Part shown: positions 1 through 7,240 of the stretch, piece after piece
Position numbering within the stretch: the first letter of the stretch is position 1
How the letters are laid out: every line of letters begins with the position of its first letter
NCBI GenBank assembly: GCA_030667105.1
Contig: DAOUWN010000016.1
Location: forward strand, 1-14,040
Reading direction: 5' to 3'
Source: Deltaproteobacteria bacterium
GTDB lineage: Bacteria > Desulfobacterota > Desulfobacteria > C00003060
DNA: 14,040 bases
Translations under genes and position numbers: made by a program
The notes under the pieces: generated by a model
The model's database searches: none
Seen by the model: only the letters and a program-made list of their open reading frames with translations
Told to the model about the DNA's origin: nothing

Positions 1-2
1 CT

Positions 3-1553
3 CTCAAAGTCATCGCCCCGGCCAAGGACCGAAAGGGCAGCAGGGTTTCGCGCAAGAAAGAGGGCAGGCAAAGGGTCATGAGTCGTGCCTCTGCCGACGG
101 CGGGACACAAGAGGTAGCAGTTCCCGAGCATATGCAGGACACGTCGTGCCTGGATGAAGATCAGGTACTAAAACTGAGCAATCTTGCCCGCATGCTGGAA
201 TCGCATTTTGAATCCCCTCAGGATATGGAATGGGCCTTGGACCATAACGGGGTTATTCAAGTTCTGCAATCAAGGCCTCTTCGTATGTCCTATATGCCTA
301 AAGAGAAACTCCCGGATAAGCCCAGGCATGTGGAAGGGCACGAGCTTCTTCTTGATAAGGGTAAGATTGCCTGCCGCGGGGTATCAGCAGGGCCCGTCCG
401 CCAAGTTAGGGACGAAAGGGCCATGGGCGATTTCCCCGAAGGAGGCGTTCTGGTCATAAGACAGGCACATCCCGAGTTTGCACTGATCCTGGATAAGGCG
501 ACCGCTGTGATTTCTGACACAGGTTCTGTCCTGGGACACCTTGCCACAGTTGCAAGAGAACTGGGCGTCCCCGCCATCCTTAATGCAGAAGATGCTACAA
601 AAGTTCTAAGAGACGGCATGCTGGTGACAGTCGATGCTCAATACGGCAGGGTTTATGAGGGTGAGGTTGGTGAGCTACTGAAGGCCGGCAAACAAACTGG
701 TGGATTCACCAATTCTCCGATTTACCAGCGTCTTCGCACAATCTTAAAAGAAATCACCCCCCTGTACATGACTGACCCGAGGGCCCCTGATTTTAAGGCG
801 AAGACTTGCCGAACCTTTCACGATATCACACGGTTTTCGCACGAAATGGCGTTAAGGGAGATGTTCGATTTCGGTAAGCATACATATTTTTCTGAAAAAT
901 CGGCAAAAAAGCTAGTAAGCAAGGAAATTCCCCTGGAATGGCTGGTCATAGACCTTGAGGATGGCCTCAAACCAGGCCTTGGAAAGCGGATAGGGCCCGA
1001 AGACATTGTATCCGAACCGATGCGCGCCATGTGGGAGGGGATGACCGCTGTGCCGTGGAAAGGGCCTCCTCCCATGGACACCAAGGGTTTTTTGTCCGTG
1101 GTGGCCGGGTCCGGCACTGACCCTGATGCAGCATCGTATATGACGGACAAAAATTATATTGTTCTGTCAAAGAATTTCTGCAACTTAAGCGTACGCCTGG
1201 GCTTCCATTTTTCCACAACCGAATCTTACGTGGGTAGAAACGAGAATCAGAACTACGTGAGCTTCGCCTTCAAGGGTGGCGGGGCTGATTCCGGCAGGAG
1301 AAACCGCAGGGTCGCCTTTATTTCAAGGATACTGGGCAAGTTTGATTTCCGTGTGGAGGTCAGAGAAGACAACATCTTTGCGCGTATTGAGGGGCACGAA
1401 GAAGCCTTCTTGAAGGAACGGCTGAAGGTATTGGGACATGTCATAGTTCACACACGGCAGATGGATATGGTAATGCACAACGAAAAAATGGTAGAGTGGT
1501 ATTACAAGGATATGTTGAAGGGAATTGAGTCTTTTGTGAACATTCCCAGTTAG
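3..1553 (+). CDS. PEP-synthase-like phosphohistidine protein, 5' truncated, with atypical C-terminal domain
   Basis: The reading frame is open to the left edge, so the start lies outside the window; the ATG at 78 is internal. The first part reads like the end of a PPDK/PpsA nucleotide-binding domain (a PQDMEWALD segment and LQSRPL near 219-285). A PEP-utilisers swivelling domain follows, with the motif GHLATVAREL; its His codon at 537-539 aligns with the phosphorylated His of PpsA, PPDK and EI. The usual TSH is replaced by LGH. The C-terminal PEP/pyruvate TIM barrel of true PpsA is absent. About 270 residues I cannot assign follow instead, with a basic FKGGGADSGRRNRR stretch near 1265-1310. 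It probably carries phosphate on His rather than making PEP from pyruvate; the substrate is unknown. The kinase gene begins 14 bases downstream, suggesting one operon. Family membership is fairly sure, function is not. Confidence 0.85.
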   Translation, partial: LKVIAPAKDRKGSRVSRKKEGRQRVMSRASADGGTQEVAVPEHMQDTSCLDEDQVLKLSNLARMLESHFESPQDMEWALDHNGVIQVLQSRPLRMSYMPKEKLPDKPRHVEGHELLLDKGKIACRGVSAGPVRQVRDERAMGDFPEGGVLVIRQAHPEFALILDKATAVISDTGSVLGHLATVARELGVPAILNAEDATKVLRDGMLVTVDAQYGRVYEGEVGELLKAGKQTGGFTNSPIYQRLRTILKEITPLYMTDPRAPDFKAKTCRTFHDITRFSHEMALREMFDFGKHTYFSEKSAKKLVSKEIPLEWLVIDLEDGLKPGLGKRIGPEDIVSEPMRAMWEGMTAVPWKGPPPMDTKGFLSVVAGSGTDPDAASYMTDKNYIVLSKNFCNLSVRLGFHFSTTESYVGRNENQNYVSFAFKGGGADSGRRNRRVAFISRILGKFDFRVEVREDNIFARIEGHEEAFLKERLKVLGHVIVHTRQMDMVMHNEKMVEWYYKDMLKGIESFVNIPS

Positions 1554-1567
1554 AATAGGTTAAGGCC

Positions 1568-3790
1568 TTGAAGAAATATCTCAAATACTTTGCCCGAAAA
1601 CCGGGTTTGTGGCTTGTAACAACAGTCGTCGCAGCGCTCCTTGGGGGGGCCCTCATTTTGGAGACTCTTTCAGCCCGCGAAATGAAAAATATAATCAATG
1701 AAGACTTCAATGCACAGCAGCTTTCACTAGCCAGAAATGCCGCGGAGATATTGACTGTAAATTTCAGGATCCTTAAACGGGAACTGATGACTCTGAGCCT
1801 CTCACCCTCGATGCAGTACGTGGAGGCGGTCTCCTGGCCAAACCGGATGAGGATCTCTCTTTCAAGTATTAAGGACTATGGTGTAATCCGAGTCATGCTT
1901 GTGAACGCTCACGGGACCAACTCCTATTCAGTCAATTATGCCAATGCAGTCTTTATAGAAACGGGATCCTATGGCCGCGAGGATTATTTTCAATGGTGCA
2001 AAGAACCGGGAAACAGAGGCAAGGTCTACATAGGCGATGTCAAGAAAGAGGTTGTTGAGAACTCTGAGCCTGGTCTTGTTATGACTATGGCCACACCTGT
2101 CTATCAAGTCTCAAGTGATGAGGCACACCCGAAACCCACGTACCGATTTTCAGGGGTGCTGGTGTTTGTCCTGGACGCCGGTTTGCTTGCAAAAAAATTC
2201 GTGGGTCCCATCAGGTCAGGCAAGACCGGGTATGCGTGGGTCATTAATGAGTCCGGGGATTTTCTGTACCACCTGGAAAGGGATTTTATCGGCCAAAACG
2301 CCTTTGAGGTTAGGAAATTTAAAGATCCACACATCTCTTTCAGCAAGATTGACCTCATACAGAAAACCAGGATGCTGCGGGGAAAGGAAGGGACCTCCTG
2401 GTATATCTCAGGCTGGCACCGTGGCGTGACGGGCCCCATGAAAAAACTGATCGCCTATGCACCGGCGCACCTCGGAGCCGCCAACACAACACGAACATGG
2501 TCAGTTGCCGTGGCAGCGCCGACTAGTGAGGTGGAAGACGCCATACACACCGTGTATGTTAGACAATTTATGATACAGGCTGTTTTAATTGCTGCGGTAC
2601 TTGTCATATTTGCCTTCTTTATAGCAAACGAAAGGACGTGGCTCAAAACCCTTGAACAAGAGGTCGAAGAAAAGACAAAAGACCTGGCGCGTTACGCCAA
2701 CAGGCTGCAACGCTCTGAGGAAAGGTACCGATCCGTTATCGAGTCGGCAGATGACATGATCTATACTGTGGACGAGCAGTGTAATATCCTTTCGGTCAAT
2801 CAATACTGCCTGAAGTTGATGGGGTGTCAGGTCGACGACGTTGTGGGAAGAAGAGTAATGGATGTGATCGAATACGAAACACCCGAAAGTATTTCCTCGA
2901 CGGTTGAAAAGGTCTTGGCAACATCTGAGACTATCAGTCACGAAGAACGCGTAAAGATAGGAAACAGGGAGTATTGCCTTGACACAAAATACAAGCCTGT
3001 CCTGACAGACGGAGGTCATATAGGCGCAGCGTTGATCATATCCAGAGACATCACGGAACATAAGATGATGGAAGGACAGCTCGTTCATACGGAAAAACTG
3101 GCATCTCTGGGGTCTCTTTCGGCAGGCGTTGCCCATGAGATAAACAACCCGGTTGCCATTATACTTGGTTTTACGGAATTGTTGCTGGGAAGACTCCCTG
3201 AAGACTCCAGGGAATATGAAATGCTCAAGACTATTGAGCGGCAGGGAAATAACTGTAAGAGGATCATTGAAAATCTCCTTGCCTTTGCCAGGATACCCAA
3301 AAAGACGACTACTGAGACTGATGTGGTTGACGATATCCAAAAAGTTGTTAATGTTGTTATGAATACCCTTATAACCAAAAAGGTGGACCTTAAAACCGAT
3401 ATAGAAGAGGACCTTCCCAGGGTCAAGGGTGATGGCCAGCAACTGGAACAGGTATTCTTGAATATTATTAACAATGCGGTGGCCGCCATGGAGGGTGGCG
3501 GAATATTGACTATCTCAGCACACCTGGCCGATCACATTGTCAAAATAGGATTTAGAGATACTGGCGATGGAATACCGCCTGAGAATCTTGACAAAATATT
3601 TGAGCCGTTTTTTACCACCAAAAGAGTTGGAGAGGGAACAGGCCTGGGGCTTTCTGTAAGCTACGGTATTGTGAAGAAGTTCGGAGGCCATATTGAAGTC
3701 AAGAGCCAGACGAGAGCGGAAGGAAAGGAACCCGGAACCACCTTTACCGTGGCGCTGCCCGTGGCCAACGGCAAAAACGGTGAGTCATAA
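1568..3790 (+). CDS. Membrane Cache-PAS sensor histidine kinase
   Basis: This is a 740-residue two-component sensor kinase. Domains in order: TM helix about 13-33; an extracytoplasmic region about 35-333 that reads as a double Cache sensor; TM helix about 334-353; a short coiled coil about 357-385; PAS about 386-500 ending in the typical ISRDITEHK; HisKA with the phospho-acceptor H523 in VAHEINNP; and HATPase with N box (NIINN, 632-636), G1 (DTGDGIP, 664-670), F box (FEPFFTTK) and G2 (GEGTGLGL, 688-695). All catalytic boxes are intact. The start is TTG at 1568 because the first in-frame ATG, at 1681, would remove the first TM helix; purine-rich AGG/AAGG lies just upstream. The receiver gene starts 30 bases after the stop and is the likely partner. 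The Cache fold suggests a small-molecule ligand, unidentified. Confidence 0.93.
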   Translation: MKKYLKYFARKPGLWLVTTVVAALLGGALILETLSAREMKNIINEDFNAQQLSLARNAAEILTVNFRILKRELMTLSLSPSMQYVEAVSWPNRMRISLSSIKDYGVIRVMLVNAHGTNSYSVNYANAVFIETGSYGREDYFQWCKEPGNRGKVYIGDVKKEVVENSEPGLVMTMATPVYQVSSDEAHPKPTYRFSGVLVFVLDAGLLAKKFVGPIRSGKTGYAWVINESGDFLYHLERDFIGQNAFEVRKFKDPHISFSKIDLIQKTRMLRGKEGTSWYISGWHRGVTGPMKKLIAYAPAHLGAANTTRTWSVAVAAPTSEVEDAIHTVYVRQFMIQAVLIAAVLVIFAFFIANERTWLKTLEQEVEEKTKDLARYANRLQRSEERYRSVIESADDMIYTVDEQCNILSVNQYCLKLMGCQVDDVVGRRVMDVIEYETPESISSTVEKVLATSETISHEERVKIGNREYCLDTKYKPVLTDGGHIGAALIISRDITEHKMMEGQLVHTEKLASLGSLSAGVAHEINNPVAIILGFTELLLGRLPEDSREYEMLKTIERQGNNCKRIIENLLAFARIPKKTTTETDVVDDIQKVVNVVMNTLITKKVDLKTDIEEDLPRVKGDGQQLEQVFLNIINNAVAAMEGGGILTISAHLADHIVKIGFRDTGDGIPPENLDKIFEPFFTTKRVGEGTGLGLSVSYGIVKKFGGHIEVKSQTRAEGKEPGTTFTVALPVANGKNGES

Positions 3791-3820
3791 ATCGAACACC
3801 AATCACAAAGGAGAAAAACA

Positions 3821-4237
3821 ATGCCACAACGGATACTGGTCATTGACGATGAACCAGATATGCTGATGCTTCTGAGGATGATGATTGAAGAAAATACCGA
3901 CCATGAAGTGGAAACAACCAACAACCCGTCCGAAGGGATAAAACTATTCTCAGAAAAGGACTACGACTTGGTAATCACCGACCTCAAGATGCCGGGCCTG
4001 GACGGGATTGAGCTCTTTGATGAATTCCAAGAGATAAAACCTGACATTCCCATGGTCATGATCACGGCCTATGGCTCCATTGAGACAGCCGACGAGGCCA
4101 TGAAAAAGGGGGTTGCCGACTTCATTACCAAACCTTTCAGGAAAGACACCATACTCTTTACCATCAACAGGGTCCTTGAACTGGCGCGTGTAAGAAAGGA
4201 AAATATAGAGCTGAAAAAGAAGTTGGACGGAGAGTAA
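3821..4237 (+). CDS. Stand-alone response regulator receiver, NtrC-like without output domain
   Basis: This 138-residue protein is a single REC domain. It shows the acidic pair D9/D10, phospho-acceptor D54 in ITDLKMPG, T82 and K104 in TKPF. A good SD (AAAGGAG, 3807-3813) sits 7 bases before the ATG. It ends after a short helix (ENIELKKKL), where an NtrC-family protein would continue into its AAA+ domain. The sequence parallels the receiver of the NtrC-type regulator at 7234-8682 (shared DDE.DML.LLR, VVITDLKMPG/LVITDLKMPG, MTAY/ITAYG and KPFRK). With no DNA-binding or enzymatic domain it should act by protein contact, phosphate buffering or competition. The adjacent kinase gene is its probable phosphodonor. 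The role is inferred; the domain call is secure. Confidence 0.93.
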   Translation: MPQRILVIDDEPDMLMLLRMMIEENTDHEVETTNNPSEGIKLFSEKDYDLVITDLKMPGLDGIELFDEFQEIKPDIPMVMITAYGSIETADEAMKKGVADFITKPFRKDTILFTINRVLELARVRKENIELKKKLDGE

Positions 4238-4250
4238 GGGATTTGTGACG

Positions 4251-4274
4251 GGCAGGGCCAACAAGGGCCCTGCC
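4251..4274. terminator. Hairpin between convergent genes
   Basis: A perfect 9-bp stem (GGCAGGGCC / GGCCCTGCC) with a 6-base loop lies 14 bases after the receiver stop and 28 bases before the end of the convergent minus-strand gene. There is no U-tract on either side, so it may be a weak or factor-assisted terminator, or simply a stabilising 3' hairpin. Confidence 0.55.
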
Positions 4275-4301
4275 GCATCGCACAATTGCAAGCCTGGCAT
4301 G

Positions 4302-4988
4302 TTAATGTTCCAGCCTCATGCCCCAGCCTTCAAACATGAACATAATGGAAAACCCGTACCACAGGGTGTAAGCCACATAAAAGATCAAAGAAAAGATTAC
4401 TATGCCGAGACGGTCAGAAATCTTTTGAGGTTCGATCTTGTAGTAGTTATAAGACGACTCCACGGCCTTGCTTATCACTACACCAACGACCTTGGCCTCC
4501 TTGAACAGCTTCTGCTTCTTCAAGTCCTTATCCACAGCCTTAGATGCCTTCCACCAGTTATAAAGAACCCGCTTTTCGTCGTAGTCGTATTTGGTGGAGA
4601 CCTTGGTGCCCAGATTGTTATACATGTCATCTGCATCGGCAAGACAGTTGTTCAGGATTTTAGCCAGATCACCGGTGACCTTTAACTCGGCCCCTGATAT
4701 ATTCACCAGCGCGTCTCCCTTCATAAATAGAAGGGCTGTCTGTTTTGCCTGCTCCTCATTGGCCATTGCCAGGGTCACACTCACCGAGTTTCCACTGAAC
4801 TTGTCGACTTCTTCCTTGACCTTGGGAATGTAGTAGGCTGAGCCTTTTGATATGGAGTTATACAAGGCGTCCAGGTACTCCAAACCGTTTTGACCCTTGA
4901 AAACCGGTGAAAAAATGATGATCAACACAACTACAAACACCACCATCATTCCAGCACCGCCATAGAATTCTTTCTTATGCGCAATCAT
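4302..4988 (-). CDS. Two-helix membrane protein coupled to the TauE-type transporter
   Basis: This 228-residue protein is not one I recognise. It has an N-terminal TM helix (about 13-29, MMVVFVVVLIIIFSPVF), a polar, Lys/Asp-rich region of about 160 residues, and a C-terminal hydrophobic segment (about 193-217) before a short tail. The central part lies between the two membrane helices and is probably extracytoplasmic (inference). The ATG at 4988 is chosen because a strong SD (GGAGG) lies 7 bases upstream, and it overlaps the transporter stop as ATGA, so translation is probably coupled. A longer frame to 5084 would run inside the transporter gene and lacks that SD. The coupling suggests an accessory subunit or a receptor-like partner of the transporter. 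Confidence 0.85.
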   Translation of the reverse strand: MIAHKKEFYGGAGMMVVFVVVLIIIFSPVFKGQNGLEYLDALYNSISKGSAYYIPKVKEEVDKFSGNSVSVTLAMANEEQAKQTALLFMKGDALVNISGAELKVTGDLAKILNNCLADADDMYNNLGTKVSTKYDYDEKRVLYNWWKASKAVDKDLKKQKLFKEAKVVGVVISKAVESSYNYYKIEPQKISDRLGIVIFSLIFYVAYTLWYGFSIMFMFEGWGMRLEH

Positions 4989-6289
4989 GCTCTCGCCTCC
5001 TCTCCCTTCAGGACTTTGATATTCTTCAGGAACGTGCCGATCACCCAGGCCGAAAACCCTCCTATCACAATGAAAAAAGCCCAAACACCGATGGTATCCA
5101 GGACGTCACCCAGCTGTTTTGATATGGGGATGTAACCCATGGCGCCCAACTTGCCTGGAAGTGCAAAGGCACGATTCACAAAGCCCGCCAGCACGGCCAT
5201 GGCGTAGAAGCCGCGGATGGTGATGCCCGGAACAACTTTAGTGACCATGGCCCCGATCTGGATACCCAGCAAGGACCCTAAGAGCATGCCCATGGCCAGT
5301 GTATAAAAGATGAACCCATAGATGGCGTACTGGCTGATGGCGGCATAGCCCGCCGTGAATATGATCTGGAAGATATCGGTCCCGACGGTGGTCATGGACG
5401 AAACGCCAAGCACATAGACGAATATGGGGAAGGTCAAAAAGCCGCCGCCAACCCCCATAATGCCTGCCGCCATTCCGACGAGCGCGCCGCTGATGACCAA
5501 GAATATCCATGAAATGCCCCGCCCACCAGGCGTAATGTCGGCATCAAATCTGACGATGGGAGGAAGCTTTACGGCCTGCAGCTTCTTCGGAAGGTTTCCC
5601 ATCTCGGCCCCTTCTACTTTTCCTCCATGGGCATCCCCTCCATGGGGAAGCTCCACGCCTGCCGCAGCCTTTCTCGCCATGAGAAAATCGGTCATGGCGT
5701 AGATCCCCAGAAAACCCAACATAACGGAGTAAACGGTCGTGATAAAGGCGTCACTGAGCACAGGGTTGATCTCGTAGATCACCCGGTTGATCACCCCGCC
5801 AGCTGTCGCCCCTACAATAGCGCCGATCAAAAAAACCACGGCCAGAGGCACGGAGACGTTCCCGAGTGTCCTGTGGATCACGCTCCCCATGATGGCCTTG
5901 GCAAAGATGTGGAAAAGGTCCGTACCCACAGCCAGGATGCCTTTGATGCCCGCGCTCATCAGGGCAGGAGCAATGATAAACCCGCCGCCTGCGCCGATGC
6001 AGCCTGTGATCAGGCCGGCGCCCATGCCGATAAGGATAGATACAATAAAGATGCCGGTGCTGTAAAAGGCCGGGCTGTAAGCCTTCTTGCCGCCGAGCAA
6101 GTCCGGCATGACATCGCCAATCGGCTCAGCAAAAGCGATGCCCCCGATTATGACGGGAACTATCAATAAACCGAGTATGACGAGCCGCTTGCGGTCACGC
6201 AGAATGGTGTTGCAGTTTTGGATTTCCCATTCGGCAAGGGCTCTTGCACCCATCATCATAAATTGGCCCCACTGTTTAAAAAAATTCAT
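4985..6289 (-). CDS. TauE/SafE family (TSUP) anion transporter
   Basis: This 434-residue polytopic membrane protein shows the internal duplication typical of TauE/SafE: GCIGAGGGFIIAPAL then AVGTDLF (residues 96-125), repeated as GIMGVGGGFLTFPIF then TVGTDIF (276-307). There are many hydrophobic segments after a hydrophilic N-terminus of about 35 residues. A hydrophilic loop between the halves (about 205-258) carries H216 and H221 among glycines. Family members export or import sulfite, sulfoacetate, sulfonates or other small anions; the substrate cannot be read from sequence. An SD (AAGGAGGA, 6301-6308) lies 11 bases upstream of the ATG. At 434 residues it is longer than the common 250-300-residue members because of the N-terminal extension and the linker. 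It is encoded between a CBS-like protein and a membrane partner. Confidence 0.93.
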   Translation of the reverse strand: MNFFKQWGQFMMMGARALAEWEIQNCNTILRDRKRLVILGLLIVPVIIGGIAFAEPIGDVMPDLLGGKKAYSPAFYSTGIFIVSILIGMGAGLITGCIGAGGGFIIAPALMSAGIKGILAVGTDLFHIFAKAIMGSVIHRTLGNVSVPLAVVFLIGAIVGATAGGVINRVIYEINPVLSDAFITTVYSVMLGFLGIYAMTDFLMARKAAAGVELPHGGDAHGGKVEGAEMGNLPKKLQAVKLPPIVRFDADITPGGRGISWIFLVISGALVGMAAGIMGVGGGFLTFPIFVYVLGVSSMTTVGTDIFQIIFTAGYAAISQYAIYGFIFYTLAMGMLLGSLLGIQIGAMVTKVVPGITIRGFYAMAVLAGFVNRAFALPGKLGAMGYIPISKQLGDVLDTIGVWAFFIVIGGFSAWVIGTFLKNIKVLKGEEARA

Positions 6290-6402
6290 GGCAACAATTC
6301 TCCTCCTTCTATGTAGTTTCTGACCAATTGCTCAAATGCCGCAAAAAAAACCACCCACACCCCCTCTCTATTCCGTTTTTTCCATATGATTCTGGAGACT
6401 TG

Positions 6403-6675
6403 CTATTCATTCACTATGATCTTCCTGCCATGGACAACAACGCTTCGCTTTGCCTTTAACTTCACGCCTCCTTCCAATCCGATTTCCTTGAAGGCATCTT
6501 CAAGCCTGATCATGCCAAGGACTCTGTTTTCTCGTCTCACGGCAATTTGCTTCAAGTCATTTTTCAACATGACCTCTATGGCATCCGTGATCTTATCTTC
6601 AGGAGACACACACGGCTTTGGCGCAACGTCATCCTCAATAGGTATGACAATCTCCTGAACGCTAAGCTTCCTCAT
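6403..6675 (-). CDS. Small CBS-domain-like protein
   Basis: This 90-residue protein consists mostly of one CBS-like motif: a short strand, then KITDAIEVMLKNDLKQIAV and an RVLGMIRLEDAF ending (about residues 24-65), followed by a basic tail. Single CBS motifs normally dimerise to form a Bateman module that binds adenosine nucleotides, so this could be an energy or nucleotide sensor for the downstream transporter, 113 bases away in the same direction. Two in-frame ATGs exist, at 6681 and 6675. GAGAGG abuts the first and sits 6 bases from the second, so 6675 is preferred; the first adds two residues. A stop codon in frame at 6721-6723 rules out a longer protein. The CBS assignment is from pattern only. 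Confidence 0.75.
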   Translation of the reverse strand: MRKLSVQEIVIPIEDDVAPKPCVSPEDKITDAIEVMLKNDLKQIAVRRENRVLGMIRLEDAFKEIGLEGGVKLKAKRSVVVHGRKIIVNE

Positions 6676-6795
6676 CCTCATCCTCTCGGCCTGATCCGCC
6701 TGGCGAGTATTGCTGATTTCCTAACATAAGATCGCTTTCGCGATTTAATATAAGGTGGCTACGCCGCTGGTAACCGTTCACGGCTACAAAAAAAT

Positions 6796-6837
6796 GAACA
6801 TCGAACATCGAACGTCCAACATCGAATGTTGAATGGG
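6796..6837. repeat. Tandem heptamer array
   Basis: Six consecutive 7-base units: GAACATC, GAACATC, GAACGTC, CAACATC, GAATGTT, GAATGGG. The first two are identical and the rest drift. It lies in the leader of the CBS-TauE operon. It could be a slippage-prone repeat or a remnant of a dispersed intergenic repeat. No coding frame uses it. Confidence 0.8.
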
Positions 6838-6888
6838 AAAAGATGAAGAAACAGAAACGACGTTGGAAGTCACAAAGCGTCCTTTTTT

Positions 6889-6990
6889 GTCATTCCGGCG
6901 AACCCCGGATCGTGGTCCGGGGCAGGCGCCGGAATCCAGTGTTTTCAGAAACTTATGACTGACATGGACCCCGGCTTTCGCCGGGGTGAC
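6889..6990. repeat. Compound palindromic intergenic element
   Basis: The ends are inverted repeats (GTCATTCCGGCG at 6889-6900 against CGCCGGGGTGAC at 6979-6990, 10 of 12 matching). Inside, a nested hairpin is formed by ATTCCGGCG/CGCCGGAAT (6892-6900/6927-6935) enclosing CCCCGGA/TCCGGGG (6903-6909/6916-6922). A second hairpin is ACCCCGGC-TTTC-GCCGGGGT (6968-6987). It resembles the dispersed REP/MITE-like elements reading cattccGG...GGAATCCAG that are common in proteobacterial intergenic DNA; that recollection is not verified here. If transcribed, both hairpins would form in the leader of the CBS-TauE mRNA. Confidence 0.8.
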
Positions 6991-7030
6991 GACTTTTTAC
7001 CAGTGCATCAAGATTAAGTCATTATGTGTC

Positions 7031-7045
7031 GCAAGATATGTACCA
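7031..7045 (-). promoter_or_regulatory. Sigma-54 (-24/-12) promoter for the CBS-TauE operon
   Basis: On the minus strand TGGTACATATCTTGC has the invariant GG and GC exactly 10 bases apart and matches the TGGCAC-N5-TTGC consensus except for C to T in the first half. Transcription would start near 7019 and run leftward into the CBS, TauE and membrane-protein genes through a leader of about 345 bases. The neighbouring gene encodes a GAFTGA-bearing sigma-54 activator, which supports the call. Confidence 0.6.
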
Positions 7046-7140
7046 AAGTGAAGGAGCAGAAGGGGTTGGCTGCAACACCTTGAAATAACTACAACTAAAA
7101 TGCTTATGACCTTTCGAGCCTGGTTGGACGACCGAGGTTT

Positions 7141-7240
7141 TGTAAACTTTCAGGTTACAGTGCAGGGGACAAATTAGGTAAGCGTTATAAGAAGTGCCGG
7201 AATTCCAGAGTGTTGATTGGTGAAACAAACAGGTTACAGT
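7141..7240. promoter_or_regulatory. Candidate activator-binding repeats upstream of the sigma-54 promoter
   Basis: CAGGTTACAGT occurs twice, at 7151-7161 and 7230-7240, about 130 and 210 bases upstream of the predicted start. The first copy is half of a dyad, TGTAA-N9-TTACA (7141-7159). The spacing suits enhancer sites of an NtrC-type activator. The second copy overlaps the regulator's stop codon and lacks a good dyad partner, so this is tentative. Confidence 0.25.

Larger units (their letters stand above)
6676..7233. other. Gene-free interval of about 560 bases, rich in repeats
   Basis: I see no convincing gene here. It holds, from left to right: a small hairpin (ATCGC-TTTC-GCGAT, 6731-6744); a GGCTAC repeat pair around 6756-6786; a heptamer tandem array (6796-6837); a compound palindromic element (6889-6990); a sigma-54 promoter match on the minus strand (7031-7045); and an 11-base direct repeat (7151-7161 and 7230-7240). 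The interval is the 3' flank of the NtrC-type regulator gene and the 5' leader of the CBS-TauE operon. Confidence 0.7.

Noticed and set aside
2585..3442. Minus-strand open frame of 285 codons
   Set aside because: It is wholly antisense to the PAS-kinase core of the gene at 1568-3790, whose motifs are intact; the antisense translation shows no domain and is Cys/Phe/Leu-rich as expected of a shadow frame.
5627..6169. Plus-strand open frame of 180 codons
   Set aside because: Antisense to the TauE-type gene; its His/Asp/Ala-rich product mirrors the Gly/Val/Ile codons of the real gene.
6341..6356. Possible second sigma-54 promoter just upstream of the TauE-type gene
   Set aside because: The GG and GC pairs on the minus strand are 11 bases apart rather than 10, and the match comes mainly from a T8 run.
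6796..6837. Possible CRISPR-like array
   Set aside because: Units are only 7 bases, contiguous and without spacers, so this is a simple tandem repeat.
7022..7228. Minus-strand open frame of 68 codons in the intergenic region
   Set aside because: No SD or recognisable motif, and it overlaps the sigma-54 promoter match and one copy of the direct repeat.
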